DNA of 64,000 nucleotides from Enterobacter sp. Ag1 (GTDB lineage Bacteria > Pseudomonadota > Gammaproteobacteria > Enterobacterales > Enterobacteriaceae): contig AKXM01000049.1 of NCBI GenBank assembly GCA_000277545.1, positions 30,943 to 94,942 on the forward strand, written 5' to 3'. Made by a program: the position numbers and the translations under genes. This document shows, piece after piece, positions 1 through 9,839 of the stretch. Each line of letters opens with the position of its first letter. Position 1 is the stretch's first letter. The notes below the pieces were generated by a model. That model searched no databases, was not told the DNA's origin, and saw nothing but the letters and a program-made list of their open reading frames with translations.

Positions 1-408
1 AATACGTAAAGCAACCGTTTCGGGAGAAATCATACCGATGCGTTTCGGGGTGAGGTCTGCGAACAGAATGAACAGGCTGGTGACGAGAGTGAATGAGATA
101 ATAAAGCTGAGCTGGTCGGCGAGTTCTGGAGCCAGAAAACGCTCCAACAGAATTTTAAACGCCGGTGAGAAAGCCGCATCGCCGACAATACCGCCGAGAA
201 TTGCCACGGCGTTAAGGCCAATTTGTACGACGGTAAAGAACATGCCCGGCGTTTCTTGCATCTTTAGCACGCGCTGAGCATTGACGTTGCCTTCATCGGC
301 CAGCAGCTTAAGTTTGATTTTACGAGAGGCGGCAAGCGAGATCTCAGAGATTGAGAAAAAGGCACTAATAGCAATAAGGATAAGTATTATCAAAATACTG
401 TTTAACAT
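1..408 (-). CDS. ytfL: YtfL/PaeA, CorC-family membrane protein (5' part only)
   Basis: This is the N-terminal 136 codons of the gene; the rest lies beyond the window start. The start is the ATG at 408-406. The translation opens with a hydrophobic segment (MLNSILIILILIAISAFF), then a SEISLAASRK stretch and further hydrophobic stretches, including one ending at LFADLTPKR. This is the CNNM/DUF21 transmembrane domain seen at the start of the CorC/YtfL (UPF0053) family. In E. coli and Salmonella the protein has been described as PaeA, an inner-membrane exporter protecting against cadaverine and putrescine. It sits next to msrA-tamA in E. coli too; here two extra genes separate them. Identity is confident; the transport role is known from the family only. 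Confidence 0.9.
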   Translation of the reverse strand, partial: MLNSILIILILIAISAFFSISEISLAASRKIKLKLLADEGNVNAQRVLKMQETPGMFFTVVQIGLNAVAILGGIVGDAAFSPAFKILLERFLAPELADQLSFIISFTLVTSLFILFADLTPKRIGMISPETVALRI

Positions 409-661
409 AATTTATCTGGCTGTTGTGGCCAGGTCCTCGGAAGGGAAAAGTGGATAAATCTCAGGGGTCAAACACAAGAAATGCTGGCCGCTTTTGTGAA
501 CGAGCCAGCAAATTCAAGGGGTAGTATAGCGTAAGGATGGGATGTGCTACCAGAGGCTGTAATTTAACCGGCGGAAAGCCGCGTTTTTATTGAACTGTTT
601 TTTGATTAATGGGATTAACGTTTGGCGCATTGTATAAGCTGCTGTTCTTCTTTTTATCCCC
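409..661. other. Intergenic region between ytfL and the effector locus
   Basis: About 250 bases with no supportable gene. It must hold the ytfL promoter on the minus strand. A small inverted repeat (CGGC-GGAAA-GCCG followed by GTTTTTATT, near 571-590) could be a weak plus-strand terminator. An in-frame ATG at 609 opens the frame of the next gene, but it lies upstream of that gene's promoter and has no convincing ribosome binding site, so I do not use it. Confidence 0.5.
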
Positions 662-689
662 GGAACTTTTCTTCTATTTTTGCCACTCA
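662..689 (+). promoter_or_regulatory. hrp box 1 (HrpL-type promoter)
   Basis: GGAACT at 662-667, a 15-base spacer, then CCACTCA at 683-689. The known HrpL consensus is GGAACC-N15/16-CCACNNA, so only the sixth base differs (T for C). It lies 36 bases upstream of the ATG at 726, a normal distance. It implies expression under the extracytoplasmic-function sigma factor HrpL, which in plant-associated bacteria switches on Hrp type III secretion genes. Neither hrpL nor a secretion apparatus is in this window. Confidence 0.75.
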
Positions 690-725
690 CCTGACCGGTT
701 AGCCCACTATCAGGAGAGCGTTCAC

Positions 726-2060
726 ATGGTCAATTCCGTTACTTCCGTGCACAGACAGGCGGCGGAGCTTCCTCCCTTACCGGAACACAGCGGCCAGCGA
801 CCGGCGTCGATCGCTTCGGGTTCATCTGTGGCCACTTCTGCTGCCGTAAGCGCGCATGAAAGCCTGTATTTCGTGGGTAACAGCGTTTATGGCTCGGCCA
901 ATGAAGCCGCGATCCATCACCAGCTTGGCACGCTGTTTGGCAAACATATTAACGGCGATAACCATGCTGAAATGCATGCTCTAATTGAGTCGAGAACCCG
1001 TGAATTACACAAAATGGGGGAAACGCCTGCCTCTGTTGAAGCCGTGCTGACTAAAGGGCACCAACTGGACAGGCTAGGGCAAGTTGCGCGAGGTGCTGTG
1101 CGAGCTATCCCGTTTGCCGCCGCGTCTGTTGCCTACGATAAAGTTCCGCTGCTGAGCGCTTTTGCCCACACTGCGGCGGAAATTGGCCTCCATGCTGGCC
1201 TTCAGTCCAGCATCGCCGACACCATTGGCACCACGCTGCTTAACCGCGCCACGGCAACAAATCCGTGGCTGTCTGCCAAAGACAGCGACCTGCATCCGGT
1301 CATGCGTGAAGCGGTAAAAGAGGCAAAAGCGAGCTTGCTGACGACGGTGACAGAAACCGGGTTAGCCATTCAGACCTATTCGGCACGTAACCTGGCGCGC
1401 CTGGCGACGGCGGCCACCTTGACGCATTTTGCCGGGGCGAAAGTGGCCGGTGAAGCCGATACGTGGCTGTCCGCAGCGGGCGGCGTGGTGGCGGGTGGTG
1501 CGATGAGCGCCATTCTGCATGCGGTGGACGAAAACAAAGGCCGAACCGGGCCCGAGTATTTGCTGGGGCGCAACGACTGGCAGCAGCGGTTCACTGACTT
1601 GAAAAATACGCATGTGGTGAGCGATACGCTTAAAAACGCCGCTCAGCGCGTGGCGAAGCTGCCCCTGGACATTGCCACGGATAGCCTGAAAGCGACGGCA
1701 AGCGTTCTTTCTGCACCGAGCCTTGGGAAAACGGCGATGCTGGCCGGGGGCTTTGCCGGTGTGATTAGCCTGCGTAGCGCGATTGGCGCAGCTGTCGCCC
1801 ACGCCTTCCCCAGAGTGAATGCCGCTTCGCTGAGCGCCATCAGCCATTCGACCAACGTCGTGGCCTCTGCCCCGGTGTTCTTCGCCGTACCTGCGGCTGA
1901 GATCCTCGCTGACGCCGTGGCGGACAAAATGACACAAACTCTGCAGGAAAAGGTCCCGGCTGCCGTGAACTCGGCGGCAGGCTGGATCGGGCATCAGCTG
2001 CAGGCGGCCTTAAATCGCCAGCCAGCAACTTCCCTTAATGCCGCAGAGCAGCAGGTGTAA
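726..2060 (+). CDS. Putative HrpL-dependent type III effector, 444 aa, unknown family
   Basis: I do not recognise the family. The ATG at 726 is chosen because AGGAGAG precedes it by a few bases and because the hrp box at 662-689 would be internal to the longer frame opening at 609. The first acidic residue is E14 and the first 45 residues are rich in Ser, Ala and Pro, as in type III secretion signals. There is no Sec signal peptide. The body is Ala-rich and largely helical. It has hydrophobic stretches near residues 247-266, 336-361 and 377-399, which could insert in or bind host membranes. No cysteine-protease, kinase or ADP-ribosyltransferase motif is evident. The second effector candidate follows after 57 bases with its own hrp box. 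Effector status is inferred from promoter, N-terminus and neighbour. Confidence 0.6.
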   Translation: MVNSVTSVHRQAAELPPLPEHSGQRPASIASGSSVATSAAVSAHESLYFVGNSVYGSANEAAIHHQLGTLFGKHINGDNHAEMHALIESRTRELHKMGETPASVEAVLTKGHQLDRLGQVARGAVRAIPFAAASVAYDKVPLLSAFAHTAAEIGLHAGLQSSIADTIGTTLLNRATATNPWLSAKDSDLHPVMREAVKEAKASLLTTVTETGLAIQTYSARNLARLATAATLTHFAGAKVAGEADTWLSAAGGVVAGGAMSAILHAVDENKGRTGPEYLLGRNDWQQRFTDLKNTHVVSDTLKNAAQRVAKLPLDIATDSLKATASVLSAPSLGKTAMLAGGFAGVISLRSAIGAAVAHAFPRVNAASLSAISHSTNVVASAPVFFAVPAAEILADAVADKMTQTLQEKVPAAVNSAAGWIGHQLQAALNRQPATSLNAAEQQV

Positions 2061-2061
2061 A

Positions 2062-2090
2062 GGAACCGATGGGGGAGTTACGTCCACACA
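2062..2090 (+). promoter_or_regulatory. hrp box 2 (HrpL-type promoter)
   Basis: GGAACC at 2062-2067, a 16-base spacer that begins GA, then CCACACA at 2084-2090. This fits the extended consensus GGAACC-NA-N14-CCACNNA at every defined position. It starts two bases after the stop codon of the upstream gene and lies 27 bases before the ATG at 2118. Gene two therefore probably has its own promoter as well as any read-through from gene one. Confidence 0.8.
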
Positions 2091-2117
2091 CAGGCAGTCT
2101 ATTTTCGGAGCCTGATT

Positions 2118-2966
2118 ATGCATATTAATTCTACGGCAGCGCGACCTTCAGGTCTGCCACCATTCTCCACCACATCCTCAACGGCAGCGGTGAAGGCCGC
2201 TTCCTCTGGCCTGCACGCGAGTGATTTACACGGCGATCTCAAGAATTGGACCGCTGCGGCTCCTACAGCGGAAGAAGGCAAAGCCAGAGCGGCGGCGTGT
2301 AGCGAAATAATGAATAACTTTCAGTGCCGTGGGGAAACATTAGATCTGAGCGAGCGAGGTCTGACGGCGCTACCTGACTCCCTGGGCGCGCTGACGCACC
2401 TTAAACATTTGAATTTGTCCGGCAACCCGCTGCAGACCTTTCCGGCCAAAGCGCTTTTACAGTTGGGCTCCCTGCAAACGCTGCAACTGGCGATGAATCA
2501 GCACAACCAGGGCGTACCGTTTCGTCGCTCGCATGAACGTTTTGCGGATGAAGGTTACAAACTGCAGTTTTTTGCCCAGGGCAATAACCGCGCGCAGGTA
2601 ATTCATCAGCCTCCCCGGCAGAAAACGGCCTTATTCACCACCGACCTGGCACCTTGTCTGGCGGCGATGATTGTTCAGGATGGGAAAAGCCTGGCGCTGC
2701 ATATGGATAATCCGCAGCGCAGTGGCTCAGGTGGGATCCCTCTGGAGGATATGCTGTCCCGGCATTTGCATCCGTCGGCGCGCAAAACCGAGGTGTTCCT
2801 GGTCGGGGCTAACGATCAGGGATCGGCGGGTAACGTGCGGGCGATGCTGGCGGCGCTGAATAAGCATGGCGTGGCAAATAACATCAGCATGGCCAGCCTC
2901 GGGAATGGGCATACTTCCGCTACGCTGGATGTGAATAATCAAAAGGCCTGGGTTGGCTTTGGCTAA
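2118..2966 (+). CDS. Putative type III effector: LRR plus CheD-like deamidase domain, 282 aa
   Basis: The ATG at 2118 follows CGGAG at about 8 bases. The N-terminus has Ile at position 3, no acidic residue before D36, and many Ser/Thr/Pro residues, as in type III secretion signals. Residues 72-128 form two to three leucine-rich repeats (LDLSERGLTALPDSLG, LKHLNLSGNPLQTFP, LQTLQLAMNQ). Residues 170-282 resemble the CheD fold. A candidate triad is T174, C180 and H195: the T-to-C spacing of six equals that of CheD and of Burkholderia lethal factor 1, and C-to-H is 15. This is followed by a VFLVGAN strand, a GNVRAMLAALNKHGV helix-turn and a final strand pair ending KAWV, matching the order of elements in CheD. 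I infer a glutamine deamidase delivered to a host cell. The fold call is by eye and needs a profile search. Confidence 0.6.
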   Translation: MHINSTAARPSGLPPFSTTSSTAAVKAASSGLHASDLHGDLKNWTAAAPTAEEGKARAAACSEIMNNFQCRGETLDLSERGLTALPDSLGALTHLKHLNLSGNPLQTFPAKALLQLGSLQTLQLAMNQHNQGVPFRRSHERFADEGYKLQFFAQGNNRAQVIHQPPRQKTALFTTDLAPCLAAMIVQDGKSLALHMDNPQRSGSGGIPLEDMLSRHLHPSARKTEVFLVGANDQGSAGNVRAMLAALNKHGVANNISMASLGNGHTSATLDVNNQKAWVGFG

Positions 2967-2973
2967 CGACGTT

Positions 2974-3001
2974 AAAGAAAAAGCCAGTCGGTTGACTGGC
3001 T
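2974..3001 (-). terminator. Rho-independent terminator of msrA
   Basis: Stem AGCCAGTC (2982-2989) and GACTGGCT (2994-3001) with a 4-base loop. On the minus strand it is followed by TTTTTCTTT. It sits just after the msrA stop codon and just after the convergent effector gene. Confidence 0.8.
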
Positions 3002-3013
3002 GTATCGCGAAGC

Positions 3014-3649
3014 TTACTGAGGCGGCAGACAAACGCCGATGCCGCCAATGCCGCAGTAGCCGTGCGGATTCTTGTACAGATATTGCTGGTGGTCGTCTTC
3101 CGCGTAGTAGAACGGACCTGCGTTGGCGATTTCAGTGGTGACCTGGCGTTTATCGCCGGCGGCATTCATCGCGGCCTGGAAACGTTCAAGGCTGGCGTGG
3201 GCGGCTTTGTCCTGTTCCGGCGTGAGCGGGTATATGGCCGAACGGTACTGGGTGCCGACGTCCCCGCCCTGGCGCATCCCCTGAGCCGGGTCGTGGTTTT
3301 CCCAGAACACCTGTAAAAGCTGCTCGTAGCTCACGACTTTCGGATCATAAACCACGCGCACCGCTTCAGCATGGCCGGTCTGGCCGCTGCAAACTTCGCG
3401 ATAGGTTGGGTTGGGCGTGTAGCCGCCGCTGTAGCCGGCCGCCGTACTGTAGACGCCAGGAATCTCCCAATACAGGCGCTCTACGCCCCAAAAACATCCC
3501 ATCGCAAACAGCGCGATTTCCATCCCGTCTGGTACATTTGTCATCGAGTGTTCGTTAACCGCGTGAAGCGTGGCGACCGGCATCGGCGTGTTGCGGCCCG
3601 GCAGGGCATCGGCCTGCGTCACATTGTGAGTTTTGTCGAAGAATGACAT
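3014..3649 (-). CDS. msrA: Peptide methionine-S-sulfoxide reductase MsrA
   Basis: Repairs oxidised proteins by reducing the S-epimer of methionine sulfoxide, in the cytoplasm, using thioredoxin. The product is 211 aa, close to E. coli MsrA (212), with near-identical sequence. The catalytic motif GCFWG places the nucleophile at C52. The C-terminal [15 protein letters not shown] carries the two resolving cysteines. An upstream in-frame ATG would add 9 residues; I use the ATG at 3649 because it gives the MSFFDK start matching E. coli MSLFDK. It is divergent from tamA, as in E. coli. Confidence 0.97.
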   Translation of the reverse strand: MSFFDKTHNVTQADALPGRNTPMPVATLHAVNEHSMTNVPDGMEIALFAMGCFWGVERLYWEIPGVYSTAAGYSGGYTPNPTYREVCSGQTGHAEAVRVVYDPKVVSYEQLLQVFWENHDPAQGMRQGGDVGTQYRSAIYPLTPEQDKAAHASLERFQAAMNAAGDKRQVTTEIANAGPFYYAEDDHQQYLYKNPHGYCGIGGIGVCLPPQ

Positions 3650-3863
3650 GGTGTTGGATCTCCCGAAAATCGGCAAAAAAGCGAGCGGTTGTCATCAGAC
3701 CTGCAATTGCAGACAATACATCCGAGTTACAGACTACATTACATATAAGAAAGATTTAGGCTAGTGAGTTATTTTCAACCCTCGATGTTAGGGTTTTGTT
3801 AATCCGCGGAGCGGGAATGACGTTTCCTTCCAGGGGTGGGAACAAGGATATTCAGGAGAAAAC

Positions 3864-5600
3864 GTGCCAGTAATCCGTACTTTATGTATTACAAGCCTGT
3901 GTGTGGCGAGCGCATGGGCAAACGCCGCGAGCGTGCGTTTGCAGGTTGAGGGACTCAGCGGCGAACTGCAAAAAAACGTCCGCGCTCAGCTTTCAACCAT
4001 CCAAAGCGATGAAGTGACGCCGGATCGTCGCTTCCAGGCACGCGTCGACGACGCCATTCGCGCAGGGCTAAAGGCGTTGGGCTACTACGAGCCCACCATC
4101 AATTTCACGCTTAAACCACCGCCGCAGAACGGGGGGCGTCAGGTTTTGCTGGCACAAGTTGACGCCGGGCAGCCCGTGTTAATCGGCGGCACTGATGTGA
4201 TTTTGCGCGGCGGTGCGCGGACGGATAAAGACTATCTGGCATTGCTGCCCAAGCGGCCAAAAATAGGTACCGTGCTCGATCACGCTGACTACGATAACTT
4301 CAAAAAAAGCCTCTCCAGTATCGCGCTGCGTAAGGGCTACTTCGACAGCGATTTCCGTAAGAGCCAGCTAGGTGTATCTCTCGAAAGGCATCAGGCATTC
4401 TGGGATATCGACTACGACAGCGGCGAGCGCTATCGCTTTGGGGCGGTGACCTTTCAGGGCTCCCAGATTCGCGAAGAGTATTTGCAAAATCTTGTGCCTT
4501 TCAAGCAAGGGGACTATTACCAGTCGAGCGATCTGGCCGAGCTTAACCGCCGCCTGTCCGCCACCGGCTGGTTTAACTCCGTAGTGGTGGCGCCCGAATT
4601 TGACAAATCACGCCAGACTAAAGTGCTGCCATTGCAGGGCGTGGTGACGCCGCGCACTGAAAACACAATTGAAACCGGGGTGGGTTACTCCACGGACGTA
4701 GGGCCGCGCGTGAAAGCCAGCTGGAAAAAACCGTGGATGAACTCCTACGGCCACAGCCTGACAACCAGCACCAGCCTTTCCGGGCCGGAGCAAACGCTCG
4801 ATTTCAGCTACAAAGTTCCGCTGTTAAAAAGCCCGCTGGAGCAGTACTACCTGGTCCAGGGCGGTTTTAAGCGAACCGATCTCAACGACACAAAATCGGA
4901 CTCCACCACCGTAGCGCTGTCCCGTTACTGGGATATGTCCAGCGGCTGGCAACGCGCCGTTAACCTGCGCTGGAGCCTCGACCACTTTACGCAGGCAGAT
5001 GTCACCAACACGACCATGCTGCTTTACCCCGGCGTCAGCCTGAACCGTACCCGCTCACGTGGGGGCCTGATGCCTACGTGGGGTGACTCACAGCGTTACT
5101 CGATCGATGTCTCTAATACGGCCTGGGGTTCCGGCGTCGATTTCGGCGTGTTCCAGGCACAAAACGTTTGGATACGTTCGCTGTATGAAAAACATCGCTT
5201 TGTCGTGCGCGGCAACGTGGGGTGGATCGAAACCAACGACTTCAAAAAAGTGCCGCCTGATCTGCGTTTCTTCGCCGGGGGCGACCGCAGTATTCGTGGC
5301 TATAAATACAAATCGATATCGCCAGAAGATAGCAACGGCAAGTTAACGGGGGCCTCCAAGCTGGCAACCGGCTCGCTGGAGTACCAGTACAACGTGACCG
5401 GCAAATGGTGGGGCGCGGCGTTCGTTGACTCCGGTGAAGCGGTGAATGACATCAAACGCAGCAACTTCAAAACCGGCGCGGGCGTTGGCGTGCGCTGGCA
5501 GTCCCCGGTTGGGCCTATCAAGCTCGACTTCGCCGTACCGGTGGGTGACAAGGAAGAGCACGGTTTACAGTTTTACATCGGTTTGGGGCCTGAACTATGA
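3864..5600 (+). CDS. tamA: TamA, outer-membrane subunit of the translocation and assembly module
   Basis: Omp85-family outer-membrane protein that works with TamB in envelope biogenesis (autotransporter assembly, and phospholipid transport for TamB). The product is 578 aa against 577 in E. coli. It starts at GTG (3864), preceded by AGGAGAA. A signal peptide ([21 protein letters not shown]) is followed by three POTRA-type domains (roughly 22-265) and a 16-strand barrel. The barrel carries the conserved [17 protein letters not shown] lid-loop motif and ends in GLGPEL. The stop overlaps the tamB start (ATGA), indicating translational coupling. Confidence 0.97.
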   Translation: MPVIRTLCITSLCVASAWANAASVRLQVEGLSGELQKNVRAQLSTIQSDEVTPDRRFQARVDDAIRAGLKALGYYEPTINFTLKPPPQNGGRQVLLAQVDAGQPVLIGGTDVILRGGARTDKDYLALLPKRPKIGTVLDHADYDNFKKSLSSIALRKGYFDSDFRKSQLGVSLERHQAFWDIDYDSGERYRFGAVTFQGSQIREEYLQNLVPFKQGDYYQSSDLAELNRRLSATGWFNSVVVAPEFDKSRQTKVLPLQGVVTPRTENTIETGVGYSTDVGPRVKASWKKPWMNSYGHSLTTSTSLSGPEQTLDFSYKVPLLKSPLEQYYLVQGGFKRTDLNDTKSDSTTVALSRYWDMSSGWQRAVNLRWSLDHFTQADVTNTTMLLYPGVSLNRTRSRGGLMPTWGDSQRYSIDVSNTAWGSGVDFGVFQAQNVWIRSLYEKHRFVVRGNVGWIETNDFKKVPPDLRFFAGGDRSIRGYKYKSISPEDSNGKLTGASKLATGSLEYQYNVTGKWWGAAFVDSGEAVNDIKRSNFKTGAGVGVRWQSPVGPIKLDFAVPVGDKEEHGLQFYIGLGPEL

Positions 5601-8600
5601 GTCGCTGGAAGAAAATAAGCCTCGCGGTGCTGGCTGTGATTGTGCTGCTGATCGCAGCAGTCGGTTTCCTGGTGGGGACTACGCCAGGCCTGCATTTGCT
5701 GTTTAAAGGCGCTAATCGCTGGGTACCGGGGCTGAATATCGCTCAGGTTGACGGCGGCTGGCGTAATCTGACGTTAAAGAACCTGCGTTATGAACAGCCC
5801 GGGGTCGCGGTGCGTGCGGGCGAGGTTCACCTTGCGGTGAAGCTAAACTGCCTGTGGCACAGCAGCCTGTGCGTAAATGATTTCTCGCTGAAAGATGTGG
5901 ATGTTGCGGTCGACACGAAAAAAATGCCGCCGTCTGCCCCGGTGCAGGAAGAGGACAGCGGCCCGCTGAACCTCTCCACGCCGTACCCGATTACCCTGAG
6001 CCGCGTGGCGTTGAATAACGTTAACGTGAAAATCGACGACACCACCGTCTCGGTGATGGACTTCACCAGCGGCCTGACCTGGGAGCAGCGCAACCTGACG
6101 CTGACCCCGACATCGCTTGAAGGCTTGCTGATTGCGTTGCCGAAGGCCGCGCAGGTGGCAAAAGAAGAGATTGTTGAGCCGAAAATTCAACACCCTCAGC
6201 CGGAAGAAGCGCCGCTCGGGGAAACGCTGAAGCAACTGTTTGAGAAGCCGCTGCTGCCGGAAATGACGGATGTGAATTTGCCGGTAAATCTGAATATTCA
6301 GGAGTTTCGCGGCGCACGCCTGCGACTGACCGGCGATACGGATTTGCTGGTCAACTCTCTGCTGCTGAAAGTGAGCAGCATCGACGGCAATCTCAAGCTG
6401 GATGCGTTGGATGTGGACTCCTCTCAGGGGCTGGTGAACGCCACCGGCAGCGCGCAGCTACGCGACAACTGGCCGGTTGACTTAACTCTCAACAGCACGC
6501 TGAACATCGACCCGCTGAAAGGCGAAAAGGTGAAGATGACCGTGGGCGGCGCCCTGCGCGACGAGCTCAAAGTGGGCGTCAACCTTTCAGGGCCGGTGGG
6601 GATGCAGTTGAATGCCAAAACCCGACTTGCCGAAGCCGGGCTGCCGCTCAACGTTGAACTGGACAGCAAGCAGCTTGCCTGGCCGCTGACCGGCGAGAAG
6701 CAGTACCAGGCCGACGATCTTAAACTGCGTCTGACCGGTAAAATGACCGACTACAAGCTGGCCTTTAGTACCGCCGTGAAGGGCGACCAGGTTCCGCCTG
6801 CCACCATCACGCTGGACGGCAAAGGCAACGAACAGCAGTTTAGCCTCGATAAGCTGCGCGTGGCTGCGCTACAGGGGAATACGGATCTGAAAGCGCTGGT
6901 GGACTGGAGCAAAGCCATCAGCTGGCAGGGGGAGTTAACGCTGGCCGGCATCAACACGGCGAAGCAGTTCCCGGACTGGCCCGCGAAGCTGGACGGTAAG
7001 ATCAAAACCCGGGGCAGCCTGTATGGCGGCAGCTGGCAGCTGGATATTCCCGAGCTGAAGCTTGCCGGCAATGTGAAGCAGAATAAGGTCAATGTGGAAG
7101 GCACTCTGCAGGGTAACAGCTACATGCAGTGGAAGGTGCCGGGCCTGCATGTGGCGCTGGGCCGCAATACGGTGGATGTGAAAGGCGAACTGGGCGAAAA
7201 AGATCTCAACCTGGACGCAAATATCAATGCCCCAAATCTGGATAACGCCTTGCCTGGTTTAGGCGGAACGGCGAAAGGGATCGTGAAAGTTCGCGGCGAC
7301 GTGAAAGCGCCACAATTGCTGGCTGACCTGACCGCTAACGGCCTGCGCTGGCAGGAGTTGACGATTGCCCGTGTTCTGCTGAAAGGCGATGTAAAATCGA
7401 GCGACCAAATTGCCGGGAACCTCAACCTGCGCGTAGAACGTGTTGCTCAGCCGGGCGTGAAGGTTGATCTGGTCACGCTGGACGCGAAAGGTGATGAGAA
7501 GCAGCACCAGCTTCAACTGCGCGTTCAGGGAGAGCCTGTTTCCGGGCGCCTCAACCTGAGCGGCAGCTTCGACCGTAACGAAGAGCGCTGGCGCGGCAAG
7601 TTAACGGATACCCGTTTTGATACGCCGGTAGGACCGTGGGCGCTCAACCGCGAGCTGACGCTGGACTTCCGCAATAAAGAACAGAAAATCGCCATTGGCC
7701 CGCACTGCTGGGTAAACCCGAATGCCGAACTGTGTGTGCCGCAAACTATCGACGCCGGGGCGAAGGGGCGGGCGCTGGTAAACCTCAACCGCTTCGATCT
7801 TGCCATGCTTAAACCACTGATGCCGGCGGATACTCAGGCCAGCGGCGTGTTTACCGGTAAGGCCGACGTGAGCTGGGACAGCGAAGCTGGTGGCCTGCCG
7901 CAGGGCCAGGTGACGCTCAGCGGGCGCGGCGTGAAAGTGGCGCAGGTCGTGAACGGCAATACCTTGCCTGTTGCCTTCGACACGCTAAACCTCAGCGCCG
8001 AACTGAAGAATAACCGCGCCCAGCTTGGCTGGCTGGTGAAGGTGGCGAATAACGGGCAGTTCGACGGCCAGGTTCAAATCACCGACCCACAGGGGCGGCG
8101 TAACCTTGGCGGCAACGTCAATATTCGCAACTTCTCCCTGGCGATTGCTAACGCCATCTTCTCGAAAGGCGAAAAGGCGGACGGTACGCTGAACGCGAAC
8201 TTACGCCTCGGCGGCAACCTTGAGCGTCCACAGATGTTCGGACAAATGCAGCTTAATGGCGTCGATGTCGAAGGCAACTTTATGCCGTTCGAGATGCAGC
8301 CTAGCCAGATTGCCATGAACTTTAACGGGATGAACTCCACGCTGCAGGGCGTGGTGCGCACGAAGCAGGGGCAGATTGTGTTAAGCGGTGACGCCGACTG
8401 GACGCAAATCGACAACTGGCGGGCGCGCATAGCCGCGAAAGGCAGCAAAGTGCGCATTACCGTGCCGCCGATGGTGCGCCTGGACGTTTCCCCGGATATT
8501 GAATTTGTGGCCACGCCAAGCCTGTTTACCCTCAACGGTAACGTTGATGTGCCGTGGGCGCGAATCGTGGTGCATGATGTACCGGACAGCGCCGTGGGCG

Positions 8601-9373
8601 TCTCCAGCGATGAAGTGATGCTGGATAAAGATCTGAAGCCAATTAACCCTAAATCTGCCGGGATCCCGATCAACAGCAATCTGACGATTCACGTCGGCAA
8701 CAACGTGCGGCTGGACGCTTTCGGCCTGAAAGCACGTCTGACCGGCGACCTGAAAATGGTGCAGGACAAGCAGGGACTCGGCCTCAACGGCCAGATCAAC
8801 ATTCCTCAGGGCCGATTCCATGCTTACGGGCAGGATCTTATCGTCCGCAAAGGCGAGCTGCTGTTCTCCGGCCCGCCGGACAACCCGTACCTGAATATTG
8901 AAGCCATCCGTAACCCGGACTCGACCGAAAACAGCGTGACGGCTGGCGTGCGTGTGACCGGCCCGGCAGATGAACCAAAAGCTGAAATATTCTCGGATCC
9001 AGCGATGTCCCAGCAGGAAGCCTTGTCCTACCTGCTTCGCGGCCAGGGCTTAGACACTTCCGGCAACGACGGCGACGCGATGACATCGATGCTTGTGGGT
9101 CTGGGGGTTGCACAAAGTGGTCAGGTTGTGGGTAAAATCGGCGAGACGTTTGGCGTAAGCAATCTGGCGCTCGACACCGCGGGGGTGGGTGATTCCTCTC
9201 AGGTGGTGGTTAGCGGCTATGTACTGCCGGGTCTACAGGTTAAATATGGCGTAGGTATTTTTGACTCTCTGGCGACGTTAACGTTACGTTATCGTCTGAT
9301 GCCTAAGCTGTATCTGGAAGCGGTGTCTGGCGTAGATCAGGCACTAGATCTGCTCTATCAGTTTGAGTTTTAG
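5597..9373 (+). CDS. tamB: TamB, AsmA-like inner-membrane partner of TamA
   Basis: Very long periplasm-spanning protein that, with TamA, bridges the inner and outer membranes. Together with YhdP and YdbH it is linked to phospholipid movement to the outer membrane. The product is 1258 aa, matching the E. coli size. A single N-terminal membrane anchor (about residues 6-28) is followed by a beta-rich body with repeated short strands and a C-terminal TamB (DUF490) domain ending in the aromatic residue of QFEF, which engages the TamA barrel. The gene overlaps tamA by 4 bases and is followed by ytfP after 2 bases, so the three genes form one operon. Confidence 0.97.
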   Translation: MSRWKKISLAVLAVIVLLIAAVGFLVGTTPGLHLLFKGANRWVPGLNIAQVDGGWRNLTLKNLRYEQPGVAVRAGEVHLAVKLNCLWHSSLCVNDFSLKDVDVAVDTKKMPPSAPVQEEDSGPLNLSTPYPITLSRVALNNVNVKIDDTTVSVMDFTSGLTWEQRNLTLTPTSLEGLLIALPKAAQVAKEEIVEPKIQHPQPEEAPLGETLKQLFEKPLLPEMTDVNLPVNLNIQEFRGARLRLTGDTDLLVNSLLLKVSSIDGNLKLDALDVDSSQGLVNATGSAQLRDNWPVDLTLNSTLNIDPLKGEKVKMTVGGALRDELKVGVNLSGPVGMQLNAKTRLAEAGLPLNVELDSKQLAWPLTGEKQYQADDLKLRLTGKMTDYKLAFSTAVKGDQVPPATITLDGKGNEQQFSLDKLRVAALQGNTDLKALVDWSKAISWQGELTLAGINTAKQFPDWPAKLDGKIKTRGSLYGGSWQLDIPELKLAGNVKQNKVNVEGTLQGNSYMQWKVPGLHVALGRNTVDVKGELGEKDLNLDANINAPNLDNALPGLGGTAKGIVKVRGDVKAPQLLADLTANGLRWQELTIARVLLKGDVKSSDQIAGNLNLRVERVAQPGVKVDLVTLDAKGDEKQHQLQLRVQGEPVSGRLNLSGSFDRNEERWRGKLTDTRFDTPVGPWALNRELTLDFRNKEQKIAIGPHCWVNPNAELCVPQTIDAGAKGRALVNLNRFDLAMLKPLMPADTQASGVFTGKADVSWDSEAGGLPQGQVTLSGRGVKVAQVVNGNTLPVAFDTLNLSAELKNNRAQLGWLVKVANNGQFDGQVQITDPQGRRNLGGNVNIRNFSLAIANAIFSKGEKADGTLNANLRLGGNLERPQMFGQMQLNGVDVEGNFMPFEMQPSQIAMNFNGMNSTLQGVVRTKQGQIVLSGDADWTQIDNWRARIAAKGSKVRITVPPMVRLDVSPDIEFVATPSLFTLNGNVDVPWARIVVHDVPDSAVGVSSDEVMLDKDLKPINPKSAGIPINSNLTIHVGNNVRLDAFGLKARLTGDLKMVQDKQGLGLNGQINIPQGRFHAYGQDLIVRKGELLFSGPPDNPYLNIEAIRNPDSTENSVTAGVRVTGPADEPKAEIFSDPAMSQQEALSYLLRGQGLDTSGNDGDAMTSMLVGLGVAQSGQVVGKIGETFGVSNLALDTAGVGDSSQVVVSGYVLPGLQVKYGVGIFDSLATLTLRYRLMPKLYLEAVSGVDQALDLLYQFEF

Positions 9374-9375
9374 CA

Positions 9376-9720
9376 ATGCGAATATTTGTTTACGGCAGTT
9401 TACGACGCAAACAAGGCAACAGCCACTGGATGACCAACGCCCAGTGGCTGGGCGACCACACGCAGGAAAACTACGTGTTGTATAGCCTTGGGCATTATCC
9501 AGGCGCCGTGCCGGGTGATGGCGTGGTCTCCGGCGAAGTTTACCGGATAGACGCCTCTACGCTTTCTGAGCTGGATGCGCTGCGCACCAAAGGGGGAGAG
9601 TACAGCCGTCAGCTGATTCAGACCCCTTACGGCGGCGCATGGATGTATGTCTATCAGCGTCCTGTCGAGGGGTTAACCCGTATCGACAGCGGGAACTGGC
9701 TGGATCGAGAAAAGTATTAA
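9376..9720 (+). CDS. ytfP: YtfP, gamma-glutamylcyclotransferase-like protein
   Basis: Small cytoplasmic protein of 114 aa with the BtrG/GGCT fold. The substrate-binding start motif YGSLRR follows MRIFV. E69 and E76 lie in the region carrying the catalytic acid of the family. The E. coli protein has no proven physiological substrate. It is the last gene of the tamA-tamB-ytfP operon and starts two bases after the tamB stop codon. Confidence 0.93.
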   Translation: MRIFVYGSLRRKQGNSHWMTNAQWLGDHTQENYVLYSLGHYPGAVPGDGVVSGEVYRIDASTLSELDALRTKGGEYSRQLIQTPYGGAWMYVYQRPVEGLTRIDSGNWLDREKY

Positions 9721-9731
9721 TCACACCTAAG

Positions 9732-9760
9732 CGGCCACGCCAACACGTGGCCGTTTTTTT
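9732..9760 (+). terminator. Terminator of tamA-tamB-ytfP
   Basis: Stem CGGCCACG / CGTGGCCG with a 6-base loop, followed by seven T residues (9754-9760), 11 bases after the ytfP stop codon. Confidence 0.92.
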
Positions 9761-9795
9761 GCCTGTCTGCCTGATGAGGTGGGAGGCAGAAACAA

Positions 9796-9822
9796 AAACA
9801 CCGCCCTTGGGCGGTGTTTTTT
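9796..9822 (-). terminator. Terminator of ppa
   Basis: ACACCGCCC-TTG-GGCGGTGT with A-run on one side and T-run on the other, so it can work in both directions. It lies 18 bases beyond the ppa stop codon. Confidence 0.88.
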
Positions 9823-9839
9823 CTTTCTGGCGGGCTAAC

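Noticed and set aside
609..725. Longer N-terminus for the first effector candidate, starting at the ATG at 609
   Set aside because: It would place the hrp box inside the coding region, has no good ribosome binding site, and adds a Phe-rich stretch unlike a secretion signal. The ATG at 726 has AGGAGAG before it.
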